Part shown: piece after piece, positions 42,140 through 53,564 of the stretch
How positions within the stretch are numbered: the first letter of the stretch is position 1
How the letters are laid out: each line of letters starts with the position of its first letter
Source of the DNA: Pseudomonadota bacterium
GTDB lineage: Bacteria > Pseudomonadota > Alphaproteobacteria > Rhizobiales > Rhizobiaceae
Direction: 5' to 3'
Length of the DNA: 64,000 nucleotides
Assembly: GCA_023457435.1 (NCBI GenBank)
Contig: JAEWLS010000036.1
Coordinates: forward strand, 134,155-198,154
The notes under the pieces: model-generated
Told to the model about the DNA's origin: nothing
The model's input: the letters and a program-made list of their open reading frames with translations, nothing else
Databases searched by the model: none
Position numbers and translations under genes: made by a program

Positions 42140-43171
42140 ATGACCATCCCTGAAGCACTCGCTTCGCCGCTTAGCGTGGGCAGCATCCAACTGCGTAACC
42201 GCGTCTTCCTCGCACCGCTGTCCGGGATCACGGATGAGCCGTTCCGCAAGCGGGCAGCCGCACACGGTGCGGGTCTCGTCGTTTCCGAAATGGTGGCAAG
42301 CGGCGAGCTGGCGAAAGGCCGCGCAAGCTCGGGTCTGCGCATCAGGCGCCCGGACGTAGACGTTCATGTCGTCCAGCTGGCCGGGCGCGAGCGCGCCGCG
42401 ATGGCCGAAGCGGCACGGATCGCGGTCGGCGAGGGCGCCGACGTCGTCGACATCAACATGGGGTGCCCCGCGAAGAAGGTGACAGGCGGCTACTGCGGCT
42501 CCGCCCTGATGCGCGACCCGGACCATGCTTTGTCGCTTATCGAGTCGGTCGTAGGCGCCGTTGGCGTGCCCGTGACGCTGAAGATGCGGCTCGGCTGGGA
42601 CGCGACCTCCCTCAATGCCCCGCACATTGCGCGTCGCGCAGAGGAGGCAGGAGTCCGCATGATCACCGTCCACGGCCGGACGCGCGAGCAATTCTACACT
42701 GGCAAGGCAAACTGGCAGGCGATCCGCCGCGTGAAGGAAGCCGTGCAGGTTCCGGTGGTCGCCAATGGCGACGTTCTGTGCCATCGCGATGCCCTCGAGG
42801 CGCTCGCGCAATCCGGCGCGGACGCCGTCATGGTCGGACGGGGCCATCAAGGCGCGCCTTGGACCGCGGCTGCGATCGTCGCCGAAGCGGGCGGTCCGGC
42901 TGCACGCGGCTTGCCGCAGTCGAGGGGCGACCTTGCCGCGTACGTGCAGTCGCACCACGAGGATATGCTCTCGTTCTACGGCATCGAGAGCGGGCTGCGG
43001 CAGGCACGCAAACATCTGGGCTGGTATTTCGCGCGCCACGCAGCGGCTGCGCCCGCGCAGCTGGTGCGGATTGCAATGACCTCGGTCGACGTTGTGTCCG
43101 TACAAGCGGCCATCGCGACGGTGCTTGCGGATTTTGCCTGGCAGGACGGTCCAGAGGAGATCGCAGCTTGA
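42140..43171 (+). CDS. dusB: tRNA-dihydrouridine synthase DusB
   Basis: 343 residues, TIM-barrel Dus: FLAPLSGITDEPFRKRA, NMGCPAKKVTGGYCGSALM with the catalytic cysteine in the CG region, and HGRTREQFYTGKANW. It reduces uridines in the tRNA D-loop using FMN and NADPH. In many Proteobacteria the gene is transcribed with fis; in alphaproteobacteria it precedes ntrBC, as here. ATG at 42140 chosen. Its TGA overlaps the TTG of ntrB, so the genes are translationally coupled. Confidence 0.95.
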   Translation: MTIPEALASPLSVGSIQLRNRVFLAPLSGITDEPFRKRAAAHGAGLVVSEMVASGELAKGRASSGLRIRRPDVDVHVVQLAGRERAAMAEAARIAVGEGADVVDINMGCPAKKVTGGYCGSALMRDPDHALSLIESVVGAVGVPVTLKMRLGWDATSLNAPHIARRAEEAGVRMITVHGRTREQFYTGKANWQAIRRVKEAVQVPVVANGDVLCHRDALEALAQSGADAVMVGRGHQGAPWTAAAIVAEAGGPAARGLPQSRGDLAAYVQSHHEDMLSFYGIESGLRQARKHLGWYFARHAAAAPAQLVRIAMTSVDVVSVQAAIATVLADFAWQDGPEEIAA

Positions 43172-44291
43172 CCGCCGCAGCAACGACCGTGGCGCCGGCC
43201 GATGCCGCGCAGATGGTTCTCAACACAATTCGCCACCCGGTCATCATGGTCGGGTCGGATAACCTCATCAACTACGCCAACGCCGAGGCCGAGGACTTCT
43301 TCCGTTCCAGCGCAACGGTGCTTATGCGGAACAAGCTCGCGAAGTTCATACCGTTCGGAAGCCCGCTGCTGACACTCGTGGATCAGGTGCGCGAGCGGCG
43401 CTCGCCGTTCAACGAGTATCGCGTGGACATCTCGTCGCCGCGGATCGGCACCGACAAGGTCGTCGACATATACGTCGCGCCGGTCGCCGAGATGGCCGGC
43501 TCCGTCGTCATCATGTTCCAGGAACGGTCGATGGCCGACAAGATCGACCGACAGATGACGCACCGCGGCGCGGCGCGGTCGGTCACCGGACTTGCCGCCA
43601 TGCTGGCGCACGAGATCAAGAACCCGCTGTCGGGCATCCGCGGCGCGGCGCAGCTGCTCGAAACCGCTGTCACCGACGAGGATCGCGCTCTGACGCGCCT
43701 CATCACCGACGAGACCGACCGCATCGTGTCGCTGGTCGATCGGATGGAGGTGTTTTCTGATGAGCGGCCGATCAACCGATTGCCGGTCAATATCCACGTC
43801 GTGCTGGACCACGTGAAGGCTATCGCGAAGAACGGGTTCGCGAGCCGCATCAAGATTACCGAGGAATACGATCCGTCGCTGCCGCCCGTCTTCGCCAATC
43901 GCGATCAGCTGATCCAGGTCTTCCTGAACCTGGTGAAGAACGCGGCGGAGGCAATCGGTCCGGAGCAGAACGGCGAGATCAAGCTTTCGACGGCGTTCCG
44001 GCCGGGCATACGCCTGTCGGTGCCGGGGACGCAGGATCGCGTCTCGCTGCCGCTGGAGTTCTGCGTCCACGACAACGGCTCGGGCGTGTCGGACGACCTG
44101 CTGCCCATCCTGTTCGATCCGTTCATCACGACCAAGCCGAACGGATCGGGGCTGGGCCTGGCGCTGGTCGCCAAGATCGTCCGCGAGCATGGCGGCGTCA
44201 TCGAGTGCGAATCCTCGCCGCGCGGAACGACGTTCCGCATCCTGATGCCCGCGTGGAAGGGCGACGCTGAAAACGACGGAGGCGAGGCGCA

Positions 44292-44295
<4 letters not shown>
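43168..44295 (+). CDS. ntrB: Nitrogen regulation sensor kinase NtrB
   Basis: 375 residues. A PAS domain (about 17-110), HisKA with H148 in AHEIKNPLSGIRGAAQL, and HATPase_c (LVKNAAEAI, HDNGSGV, NGSGLGLALVAKIV). It phosphorylates NtrC in low nitrogen, controlled by PII proteins. The start is TTG at 43168, overlapping the dusB stop as TTGA, with GAGGAG eight bases upstream; this gives the usual NtrB length. Its stop overlaps ntrC as ATGA. No PII or glutamine synthetase gene is in the window. Confidence 0.95.
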
Positions 44296-45752
<1,457 letters not shown>

Positions 45753-45791
45753 TTGACCATATCGACCGCCAGCTAGTTGCGAAAAAGCCAC

Positions 45792-45812
45792 ATTGCGTTG
45801 CATAGCTGCAAC
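45792..45812. promoter_or_regulatory. ATTGCGTTGCA and overlapping palindrome upstream of ntrY
   Basis: ATTGCGTTGCA (45792-45802) is the same 11-mer found at 30867-30877 upstream of pdhA. It overlaps the palindrome GTTGCA-TAGC-TGCAAC (45797-45812). It lies in the 85-base ntrC-ntrY gap, 26 bases before the ntrY ATG, so it may control a separate ntrYX promoter or a leader. Core TGCRNYGCA resembles PhaR/AniA-type sites from memory. Confidence 0.5.
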
Positions 45813-45837
45813 GACTTGAAGGGCTGATCAGGATTCG

Positions 45838-48105
45838 ATGGCAGTCGACACTTTGCCAAGTCGACCGATGGGGGGAAGCGGGGCCATTGCCGCGCGCCGC
45901 GTGCTCGCGTGGTCGGGCCCGGCGGTGATCGCGGCTGCGCTCATCACAGCCGCCATCTCGTTCGCGATCCTGCTCGGCCTGACGCCCGTCCATCCAACGG
46001 GCGACACGACGCTCTATGTCATCGCGATCAATCTAGGCTTCATTGCCATCCTCGTCGGGCTCATAGGCCGCGAGGCGTGGCGAATCTGGATGGCGCGACG
46101 CCGTGGGCGTGCCGCGTCACGGCTGCATGTTCGCATCGTCGCGATGTTCTCGCTCGTGGCCGCCGTCCCGGCGATCATCATCGCCATCATCGCCTCGGTC
46201 ACGCTCGACATCGGCCTCGACCGCTGGTTCGAGATCCGGACCAAGGTGATCATCAACTCTTCGCTGTCGATCGCGGAAGCATACGTCGCGGAGAACGGCC
46301 GAAACCTGCAGGGCACGACGCTGTCCATGGCCTACGACCTCGAGCAGGTGCGGCCGCTGTTCAACCTCGACCGCACCGGCTTCCGCGAGTTCCTCGGGGC
46401 GCAGGTCAAGGGCCGTTCGCTCGCCTTCGCCTCGATCATCCGCGCCGACGGTTCGCAGGTGATGGCGTCAGAGATCCCGGCCGGCATGCAGATACCTGAA
46501 CCGTTGCCCGAAGCGATCGCGCGCGCCCACGCCGAAGGCCAGCCGATCCTGATCGAGCCGCGGGCGCGCAACATCGTCGGCGCGGTCATCGAGCTCCGAG
46601 ACTTCGGCGGGCTGTTCCTGTATTCGGTGCGCGAGATCGACGCGGAGGTCATCCGTGCGCGCCAGCTCGTCCGCGCCAACACCGCCGAATACAGCGAACT
46701 CGAAGGCAACCGGCTGACGACGCAGCTTGCCTTTGCCGTCGTCTATCTCGGATTGACGCTGATCGTCGTTCTGTCAGCGATCTGGACCGGCATCACCATC
46801 GCCGATCGGCTGGTGCGGCCGATCCGCCAGCTGATCGGCGCCGCCGGTGAGGTGTCGACCGGCAATCTGGAGGTCGCTGTACCGGTCGAGGCGCGTGACG
46901 GCGACATGGCCTCGCTCAGCGATACGTTCAACCGGATGATCCACCAGCTGAAGACGCAGCGGAACCAGCTGATCTCCGCACGCGACGTGATCGACGACCG
47001 CAGGCGGTTCACCGAAGCGGTGCTGTCGGGCGTGACTGCGGGTGTCATCGGCGTCGAGCCATCGGGTGCGGTGACCATCGTCAACCGCTCCGCCGAAACC
47101 ATGCTCGGAATCAGCGAGAAGGATGGGATCGGCCGCGACATACGCGAGCTGTTGCCGGAGATCGGCGCCGTCTTCGCGGCGTGCGTCTCGGCGGGACGGC
47201 CGGTGCACCGCGAGCAGGCGACGTTCTTCCGCCGCGGAGCCGAGCGGACGTTCAACGTGCAGGTGACGCTGGAGCAGGGCACCGCCGACAGCAAGGCCTA
47301 CGTCGTCACCATCGACGACATCACGGATCTCGTGCAGGCGCAGCGCTCGTCGGCGTGGGCGGACGTGGCGCGGCGCATCGCACACGAGATCAAGAACCCG
47401 CTGACGCCCATCCAGCTCTCTGCCGAACGGATCAGACGGCGCTTCGGCAAGGTGATCGTCGAGGATCGCGAGGTCTTCGACCAGTGCACCGACACGATCA
47501 TCCGGCAGGTCGGCGACATCGGCCGAATGGTCGACGAGTTCTCCGCCTTCGCGCGGATGCCAAAGCCCGAGATGCAGCTGCTCGATCTCCGCGAGCCGCT
47601 GCGTGAGGCGTCATTCCTCGTCGAGATCAGCCGCAGCGACGTCAAGTTCGAGCGTGACTTCGGTACCGAAAAGCTACTCGGGACCTTCGACAGCCGGCTG
47701 CTCGGGCAGGCGTTCGGTAACGTCATCAAGAACGCCACCGAAGCAATCGAGGCGGCGGAGCGGGCCGACGGGACGACGGGCGTCATCCGCGTCCGTGCGC
47801 GGCGGCACAACGGGCTCCTCTACGTTGATGTGATCGACAACGGCAAGGGATTGCCGAGAGAGCATCGCCAACGCCTGCTCGAGCCCTACATGACGACCCG
47901 AGAGAAGGGCACTGGGCTGGGACTGGCCATCGTCAAGAAGATCGTCGAGGACCATGGTGGCCGCCTCGAACTCCACGATGCGCCTGCGTCGTTCCATGGC
48001 GGGCGAGGCGCGATGATTCGCATGATATTCCCCTCCGTTTCGGCGGACGGGGCGACTGGGGCTGCAGGGCCAGAACAAGCATTGAAGGTTTCAAATGGCG
48101 TCTGA
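45838..48105 (+). CDS. ntrY: Membrane sensor kinase NtrY
   Basis: 755 residues. Three N-terminal membrane helices within the first 115 residues, a periplasmic domain of about 170 residues, a further helix near 300-320, HAMP (RPIRQLIGAAGEV), PAS, HisKA with H516 in ARRIAHEIKNPLTPIQLSAERI, and HATPase_c (NVIKNATEAIEAAE, GTGLGLAIVKKIVEDHGG). Pairs with NtrX; linked to nitrogen metabolism, redox sensing and envelope state in alphaproteobacteria. ATG at 45838, overlapping ntrX by 11 bases. Confidence 0.95.
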   Translation: MAVDTLPSRPMGGSGAIAARRVLAWSGPAVIAAALITAAISFAILLGLTPVHPTGDTTLYVIAINLGFIAILVGLIGREAWRIWMARRRGRAASRLHVRIVAMFSLVAAVPAIIIAIIASVTLDIGLDRWFEIRTKVIINSSLSIAEAYVAENGRNLQGTTLSMAYDLEQVRPLFNLDRTGFREFLGAQVKGRSLAFASIIRADGSQVMASEIPAGMQIPEPLPEAIARAHAEGQPILIEPRARNIVGAVIELRDFGGLFLYSVREIDAEVIRARQLVRANTAEYSELEGNRLTTQLAFAVVYLGLTLIVVLSAIWTGITIADRLVRPIRQLIGAAGEVSTGNLEVAVPVEARDGDMASLSDTFNRMIHQLKTQRNQLISARDVIDDRRRFTEAVLSGVTAGVIGVEPSGAVTIVNRSAETMLGISEKDGIGRDIRELLPEIGAVFAACVSAGRPVHREQATFFRRGAERTFNVQVTLEQGTADSKAYVVTIDDITDLVQAQRSSAWADVARRIAHEIKNPLTPIQLSAERIRRRFGKVIVEDREVFDQCTDTIIRQVGDIGRMVDEFSAFARMPKPEMQLLDLREPLREASFLVEISRSDVKFERDFGTEKLLGTFDSRLLGQAFGNVIKNATEAIEAAERADGTTGVIRVRARRHNGLLYVDVIDNGKGLPREHRQRLLEPYMTTREKGTGLGLAIVKKIVEDHGGRLELHDAPASFHGGRGAMIRMIFPSVSADGATGAAGPEQALKVSNGV

Positions 48106-49456
48106 CATTCTGATCGTCGACGACGAGGAGGACATCCGCGACCTCGTTGCCGGCATTCTCGCCGACGAGGGGCACGAGACACGAACGGCGGGCGACAGCG
48201 ACAGTGCGCTTGCGGCCATCGCCGACCGTGCGCCGCGGCTGGTCTTCCTCGATATCTGGCTGCAGGGTTCGAAGCTCGATGGGCTGGCGCTGCTCGACGA
48301 GATCAAGAAGCTGCACCCCGAACTGCCGGTGGTCATGATCTCCGGCCACGGCACGATCGAAACCGCGGTGTCCGCCATCCGGCGCGGCGCGTTCGACTTC
48401 ATCGAGAAGCCGTTCAAGGCGGATCGGCTGATCCTGATCTGCGAGCGCGCGCTCGAGACGTCCAAGCTGCGCCGCGAGGTGGCGGACCTGAAAAAGCGCA
48501 GCGGCGAGATGATCGAGCTGATCGGCACCTCACATGCAGTGAACCAGCTTCGCCAGACCATAGACCGGGTGGCGCCGACCAACAGCCGCATCATGATCCT
48601 CGGACCCTCGGGAGCCGGCAAGGAGATGGTCGCACGCGCTATCCATGCCGCGTCCGCGCGGGCGGGTGGGCCGTTCGTCAGCGTCAACGCGGCGACGATC
48701 ACGCCGGAGCGCATGGAGATCGAGCTGTTCGGCACCGAATCCAACGGCGCCGAGAGAAAGGTCGGCGCGCTCGAGGAAGCACATCGCGGCATCCTTTATC
48801 TCGACGAAGTGGGCGACATGCCGCGCGAGACACAGGGCAAGATCCTGCGCGTCCTCGTCGACCAGCAGTTCGAGCGTGTCGGCGGCACCAAGCGCGTGAA
48901 GGTCGACGTGCGCATCATTTCGTCGAGCGCCTACAATCTCGAGAGCCTGATCCAGCAGGGCCGCTTCCGCGAGGACCTCTACCACCGGCTGGCGGTGGTG
49001 CCGGTGCACGTGCCTGGGCTTTCGGAACGCCGCGAGGACATCCCGTTCCTCGTCGATCACTTCATGAAGCAGGTCGTGCAGCAGGCCGGCATACGTATGC
49101 GGCGGCTCGGAGACGACGCGCTGGCTGTTTTGCAGGCGCACAACTGGCCAGGCAACATCAGGCAGCTACGCAACAACATCGAGCGGCTGATGATCCTGGC
49201 TCGCGGCGACGACCCGGACGCGCCGATCACGGCAGATCTGCTGCCCTCGGAAATCGGCGACGTGATGCCGCGCGCGCCGAACCAGTCCGACCAGCACATC
49301 ATGGCGCTGCCGCTGCGCGAGGCTCGCGAACTGTTCGAGAAGGAATACCTGATCGCGCAGATCAACCGCTTCGGCGGGAATATCTCGCGGACGGCGGAGT
49401 TCATCGGCATGGAACGCTCGGCGCTCCACCGCAAGCTGAAGTCGCTGGGAGTCTAG
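48095..49456 (+). CDS. ntrX: Response regulator NtrX without the GAFTGA loop
   Basis: 453 residues: receiver with D53 (LVFLDIWLQG), AAA+ domain with Walker A LGPSGAGKEM, and Fis-type helix-turn-helix at the end (TAEFIGMERSALHRKLKSLG). Where NtrC has GAFTGA, this protein reads FGTESNGAERKVGALEEA, so the sigma-54 contact motif is missing; family members act as sigma-70 regulators in alphaproteobacteria. Start overlaps the ntrY end. trkA follows one base after its stop region. Confidence 0.94.
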   Translation: MASDILIVDDEEDIRDLVAGILADEGHETRTAGDSDSALAAIADRAPRLVFLDIWLQGSKLDGLALLDEIKKLHPELPVVMISGHGTIETAVSAIRRGAFDFIEKPFKADRLILICERALETSKLRREVADLKKRSGEMIELIGTSHAVNQLRQTIDRVAPTNSRIMILGPSGAGKEMVARAIHAASARAGGPFVSVNAATITPERMEIELFGTESNGAERKVGALEEAHRGILYLDEVGDMPRETQGKILRVLVDQQFERVGGTKRVKVDVRIISSSAYNLESLIQQGRFREDLYHRLAVVPVHVPGLSERREDIPFLVDHFMKQVVQQAGIRMRRLGDDALAVLQAHNWPGNIRQLRNNIERLMILARGDDPDAPITADLLPSEIGDVMPRAPNQSDQHIMALPLREARELFEKEYLIAQINRFGGNISRTAEFIGMERSALHRKLKSLGV

Positions 49457-49457
49457 C

Positions 49458-50834
49458 TTGAAGGTCATCATCTGCGGCGCCGGGCAGGTCGGCTACGGCA
49501 TCGCCGAAAAGCTGGCCTCGGAGCACAACGACGTGACCGTGATCGACACCGCGCCGGACCTGATCCGGTCGGTGCGCGACAACCTCGACGTTCACGGCTT
49601 CGTCGGACACGGCTCGCATCCCGACGTGCTGGAAAAGGCCGGTGCGCAGCAGGCGGACATGCTGATCGCGGTGACGCTGCACGACGAGGTGAACATGGTC
49701 GCGTGCGAGGTTGCGCATGCGCTGTTCAACGTTCCGACCAAGATCGCGCGAATCCGCGACCAGTCGTACCTGCAGAAGCACTACGCCGACCTGTTCTCGC
49801 GTGAGAATCTTCCGATCGACGTGGTCATTTCGCCCGAGGTCGAAGTTGGCGAGATGGTGCTCCGGCGCATTGCGCTACCCGGCGCAACGGATGTCGTGCG
49901 CTTCGCCGAATCGAAGATCGTTCTCGTCGCCATCGAGTGTCTCGAAGACTGCCCCGTGGTGAATACGCCTCTGACGCAGCTGACCGAGCTGTTCCCGGAC
50001 CTGACCTCGACGGTCGTCGGCATATCGCGCAACGGCCGCCTGTTCGTGCCGCGCTCGGCGGACCAACTCGTGACCGGCGACCTTGCCTATGTCGTCAGCA
50101 GCAAGGACCAGGTGCGGCGCACGCTGGGGCTGTTCGGCCATGAGGAGCAGGAGGCTGCGCGGATCGTCATCGCTGGCGGCGGTAACATCGGCCTTTACGT
50201 GGCGCGGGCGATGGAGGCGCGGCAGACCCGTACCAACGTCAAGCTGATCGAGCGAGATCGCGAGCGCGCGGTCGCGATCGCGGACGAACTTCGCAAGACG
50301 GTGGTGCTGCACGGCAGCGCTCTCGACCAGAAGCTGCTCATGGAAGCCGATATCGCACACGCGGACCTGATGGTGTCGCTCACCAACGACGACCAGGTGA
50401 ACCTCCTGGCAAGCGTCATGGCGAAGCAGCTCGGCTGCAAGTCGAACCTCTCCCTGATCAACAATCCGGCCTATCGCGACTTCACGCGCGCGCTCGGCAT
50501 CGATGCGCAGGTAAACCCACGTAACGTAACGATTTCCAAAGTGCTCCAGCATGTGCGCCGGGGTCGCATCCGTGCGGTGCATTCCGTGCAGGGTGGCGCG
50601 GCCGAGGTGATCGAGGCGGAAGCGCTGGAGACATCGCCGCTGGTTGGCCGGCCGCTGCGCGACCTCGACTTGCCGGCAAGCGTGCGCATCGGCGGTGTCT
50701 ATCGCGATGGCGAGTTCGTGAAGCCTGACGGCGCACTCCGCATCAAGCCGAAGGACCGCGTGGTGATGTTTGCGCTTGCCGACTCGGTCAAACAGGTGGA
50801 GCAGATGTTCCGCGTCAGCCTCGAGTTCTTCTGA
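49458..50834 (+). CDS. trkA: Trk potassium uptake protein TrkA
   Basis: 458 residues: two RCK units, each a Rossmann fold (GAGQVGYGIAEKL at the start; IAGGGNIGLYVARAME at about 236) plus a C-terminal domain. The TrkA ring gates the TrkH/G potassium channel by NAD(H) and nucleotides. Start is TTG with GGGAG five bases upstream, directly after ntrX, the conserved alphaproteobacterial neighbour order. No trkH in the window. Ordinary length. Confidence 0.94.
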   Translation: MKVIICGAGQVGYGIAEKLASEHNDVTVIDTAPDLIRSVRDNLDVHGFVGHGSHPDVLEKAGAQQADMLIAVTLHDEVNMVACEVAHALFNVPTKIARIRDQSYLQKHYADLFSRENLPIDVVISPEVEVGEMVLRRIALPGATDVVRFAESKIVLVAIECLEDCPVVNTPLTQLTELFPDLTSTVVGISRNGRLFVPRSADQLVTGDLAYVVSSKDQVRRTLGLFGHEEQEAARIVIAGGGNIGLYVARAMEARQTRTNVKLIERDRERAVAIADELRKTVVLHGSALDQKLLMEADIAHADLMVSLTNDDQVNLLASVMAKQLGCKSNLSLINNPAYRDFTRALGIDAQVNPRNVTISKVLQHVRRGRIRAVHSVQGGAAEVIEAEALETSPLVGRPLRDLDLPASVRIGGVYRDGEFVKPDGALRIKPKDRVVMFALADSVKQVEQMFRVSLEFF

Positions 50835-50854
50835 GACGCGCGAGGGAAGGGACC

Positions 50855-51715
50855 ATGTCACGCATCGCCTATGTGAACGGCCGCTACATCGCCCACCGCG
50901 AGGCGACGGTGCATATCGAGGACCGCGGCTACCAGTTCGCCGACGGTGTGTATGAGGTCTGCGAGGTGACCCGCGGCCACATCGTCGACATGGACCGGCA
51001 TCTCGACCGGCTGGGCCGTTCGCTCGGCGAACTCGAAATCGATTGGCCGATGGAGCGCAGGGCGCTCGAATTCGTGCTTGGCGAGGTTGTTCGTCGCAAC
51101 CGCGTTCGCAGCGGGCTGGTCTATCTCCAGGTGACGCGCGGCGTCGCGCCACGCGACCATCCGTTCCCTGCCGGTGTCCGGCCGGCGCTCGTCGTCACAG
51201 CCAAACGGCTGGATGCCGCCGCGATCGCGGCGCGCGCCGAAAAGGGCATCCGCGTCATCACCGTTCCCGAAAACCGCTGGGAGCGCGTCGACATCAAGAC
51301 GGTCGGTTTGCTGCCGAACGTGCTTGCGAAGCAGAAGGCGAAGGAGGCCGGCGCCTCCGAGGCATGGTTCGTCGATCCAGACGGTACCGTGAAGGAGGGC
51401 GCGTCGACCAATGCCTGGATCGTGACGCGCGATGGTGCGCTGGTCACCAGGACGGCGGAGACGGGTATCCTGCGCGGCGTTACGCGTACAACGCTGTTCG
51501 ATGTCGCCAAGAAGCTCGGCGTCCGCATCGAGGAGCGGAATTTCAGCGTCGACGAGGCCAAGAGCGCGCGCGAAGCCTTCATTACCAGCGCAACCACAGT
51601 CGTCATGCCGGTCGTCGAGATCGACGGGTCGCCTGTCGCGAACGGCCATGCCGGATCGGTTTCGCTTTCGCTGCGCGCGGCATTTTTTGACGTTGCGGAA
51701 AAAAGGCTGGCCTGA
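50855..51715 (+). CDS. dat: D-amino-acid aminotransferase (fold type IV)
   Basis: 286 residues, class IV PLP fold: IEDRGYQFADGVYEV, catalytic lysine K148 in RVDIKTVGLLPNVLAKQ, KEGASTNAWIV and EAFITSATTVVMPV. Closest in pattern to D-alanine transaminase (D-Ala/D-Glu interconversion for peptidoglycan); branched-chain or 4-amino-4-deoxychorismate lyase relatives cannot be excluded by eye. ATG with GGGAAGG upstream. The trkA-dat-hfq-hflX order is usual in rhizobia. Confidence 0.88.
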   Translation: MSRIAYVNGRYIAHREATVHIEDRGYQFADGVYEVCEVTRGHIVDMDRHLDRLGRSLGELEIDWPMERRALEFVLGEVVRRNRVRSGLVYLQVTRGVAPRDHPFPAGVRPALVVTAKRLDAAAIAARAEKGIRVITVPENRWERVDIKTVGLLPNVLAKQKAKEAGASEAWFVDPDGTVKEGASTNAWIVTRDGALVTRTAETGILRGVTRTTLFDVAKKLGVRIEERNFSVDEAKSAREAFITSATTVVMPVVEIDGSPVANGHAGSVSLSLRAAFFDVAEKRLA

Positions 51716-51860
51716 TAACCGCTTGTGCGCGAGGGCTCGCTCTACACCGTATCTCTCCCGTTGCGGAAGTTATGCGGAGCACTCGGCCGGTTGACTTCCA
51801 GAGCGCATGAAGCGCTACTGGACGACAGACCGAAGGGGACGGGGCGAAAGATAAGAAAAG

Positions 51861-52109
51861 ATGGCTGAACGTCAGCAAAACCTTCAGGATCTGTTCCTGA
51901 ATTCGGTTCGCAAGAGCAAGATTCCCCTCACTATCTTCCTGATCAACGGCGTCAAATTGACGGGCGTCGTGACGTCGTTCGACAATTTCTGTGTCCTTCT
52001 TCGGCGGGACGGGCATTCGCAGCTTGTCTACAAGCATGCGATCTCCACCATCATGCCGAGCCAGCCCGTGCAGATGTTCGACGGCGAGGAAGCCGCTCGA
52101 GACGGCTGA
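51861..52109 (+). CDS. hfq: RNA chaperone Hfq
   Basis: 82 residues. Sm1 motif (VKLTGVVTSFDNFCVLL) and Sm2 motif (LVYKHAIS), with N-terminal QNLQDLFLN and KIPLTIFLINGV as in rhizobial Hfq. Hexameric small-RNA chaperone. The C-terminal tail is short (about 12 residues after Sm2), as in alphaproteobacteria. The stop is followed immediately by the hflX GTG. AAGA-rich leader upstream; a TTGACT element near 51791 could be a -35 box but lacks a good -10. Confidence 0.95.
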   Translation: MAERQQNLQDLFLNSVRKSKIPLTIFLINGVKLTGVVTSFDNFCVLLRRDGHSQLVYKHAISTIMPSQPVQMFDGEEAARDG

Positions 52110-53489
52110 GTGAAGCGCGAGAAGTCCGCGAGCGACGAGAAGAACCGGGCTGAAGCGCCGGGCCGTGAGCGGCGCGACGGCTCGACGGGCCGCGCGATCG
52201 TTGTCGTTCCTGTCATCACCAAGCAGAACCGGGACGGGCACGGGGAACATCGCCGCAGCCCGCAGGCGCGCCTCGAGGAGGCACTCGGGCTGGCGCAGGC
52301 GATCGACCTCGAGATCGCCCATTCGGAGATCGTGACGCTCTCCGACCCGAAGCCGGCGACGCTGATCGGCTCGGGCAAGCTTGCCGAGCTTGGCGTGTTC
52401 GCGAAGGAGAACGACGTCGAGCTGGCGATCTTCGACCATCCTTTGACGCCGGTGCAACAGCGCAACCTCGAGAAGGAGCTCGATGCCAAGGTGCTGGACC
52501 GCACCGGGCTGATCCTCGAAATATTCGGGCGCCGTGCGCGGACCAAGGAAGGCACGCTGCAGGTCGAGCTCGCTCATCTCGAGTACCAGCGCGGGCGGCT
52601 CGTGCGCTCCTGGACGCACCTCGAAAGGCAGCGCGGCGGCGCGGGCTTCCTCGGCGGACCGGGCGAGACTCAGATCGAAGCCGACCGCCGCCAGCTCCAG
52701 GAGAAGATCCTGAAGCTCAAGCGCGAGCTGGAAGGCGTGCGACGTACTCGCGACCTGCACCGCGCCAAGCGCCGCAAGGTGCCGTACCCGATCGTCTCGA
52801 TCGTCGGCTACACCAATGCCGGCAAGTCCACCCTGTTCAACCGGCTCACCGGGGCGACCGTGCTTGCCGAGGACATGCTGTTCGCGACGCTCGATCCGAC
52901 GCTGCGGCGCGTGCGGCTTCCTCTCGGTACCGAGGTGATCCTCTCCGACACGGTCGGCTTCATATCCGACCTGCCTACCCACCTGATCGCGGCGTTTCGA
53001 GCGACGCTCGAGGAGGTTGTTGAGGCGGATCTGGTGATCCATCTACGCGACATCTCCGACCCGGATACGCATGCGCAGGCGCAGGACGTCGCCAAGATCC
53101 TTGGCGACCTCGATGTCGATATCGCCGATCCGGAACACGTCATCGAAGTCTGGAACAAGGTCGATCTGCTCGACGATGCGGCGCGCACGCATGTGCTGGA
53201 CGCCGTCATGAAGGACGCCAGCGTTCCTCCGATCGCGATCTCGGCAATCTCGGGCGAGGGCATCGCCGAACTCGTCAACCTGATCGAGCAGAAGCTTTCA
53301 GGGCTGTCGCTGACGACCGAGGTGAGCCTGTCGCCTACCGAGCTTCACCTGACCGACTGGCTCTACCGATCCGGCACGGTCACAAATCGGGTCGACCGGG
53401 AAGATGGCGGTGTCGACCTCGAGATCCGGGTGACTGCCCAGCGCCTCGGCGAATTGAACGCGCGGCTGGCTGCCTTGCGCGGCGCTTGA
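52110..53489 (+). CDS. hflX: Ribosome-associated GTPase HflX
   Basis: 459 residues. A Lys/Arg-rich N-terminus of about 35 residues, the HflX-specific domain (TLIGSGKLAELGVFAKE, GPGETQIEADRRQLQEKI) and a G domain with G1 GYTNAGKST, G3 DTVGFI and G4 NKVD. It splits stalled 70S ribosomes after heat stress. GTG start directly after the hfq stop, so the pair is co-translated. Followed by a small GlsB-like gene. Confidence 0.95.
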   Translation: MKREKSASDEKNRAEAPGRERRDGSTGRAIVVVPVITKQNRDGHGEHRRSPQARLEEALGLAQAIDLEIAHSEIVTLSDPKPATLIGSGKLAELGVFAKENDVELAIFDHPLTPVQQRNLEKELDAKVLDRTGLILEIFGRRARTKEGTLQVELAHLEYQRGRLVRSWTHLERQRGGAGFLGGPGETQIEADRRQLQEKILKLKRELEGVRRTRDLHRAKRRKVPYPIVSIVGYTNAGKSTLFNRLTGATVLAEDMLFATLDPTLRRVRLPLGTEVILSDTVGFISDLPTHLIAAFRATLEEVVEADLVIHLRDISDPDTHAQAQDVAKILGDLDVDIADPEHVIEVWNKVDLLDDAARTHVLDAVMKDASVPPIAISAISGEGIAELVNLIEQKLSGLSLTTEVSLSPTELHLTDWLYRSGTVTNRVDREDGGVDLEIRVTAQRLGELNARLAALRGA

Positions 53490-53564
53490 GCCGACGCATA
53501 CTGGGCTATCGACCTAAGTCGAAGACTCTGCTTCCATGCGGCTCCCATCACGAGGAGGATACTC

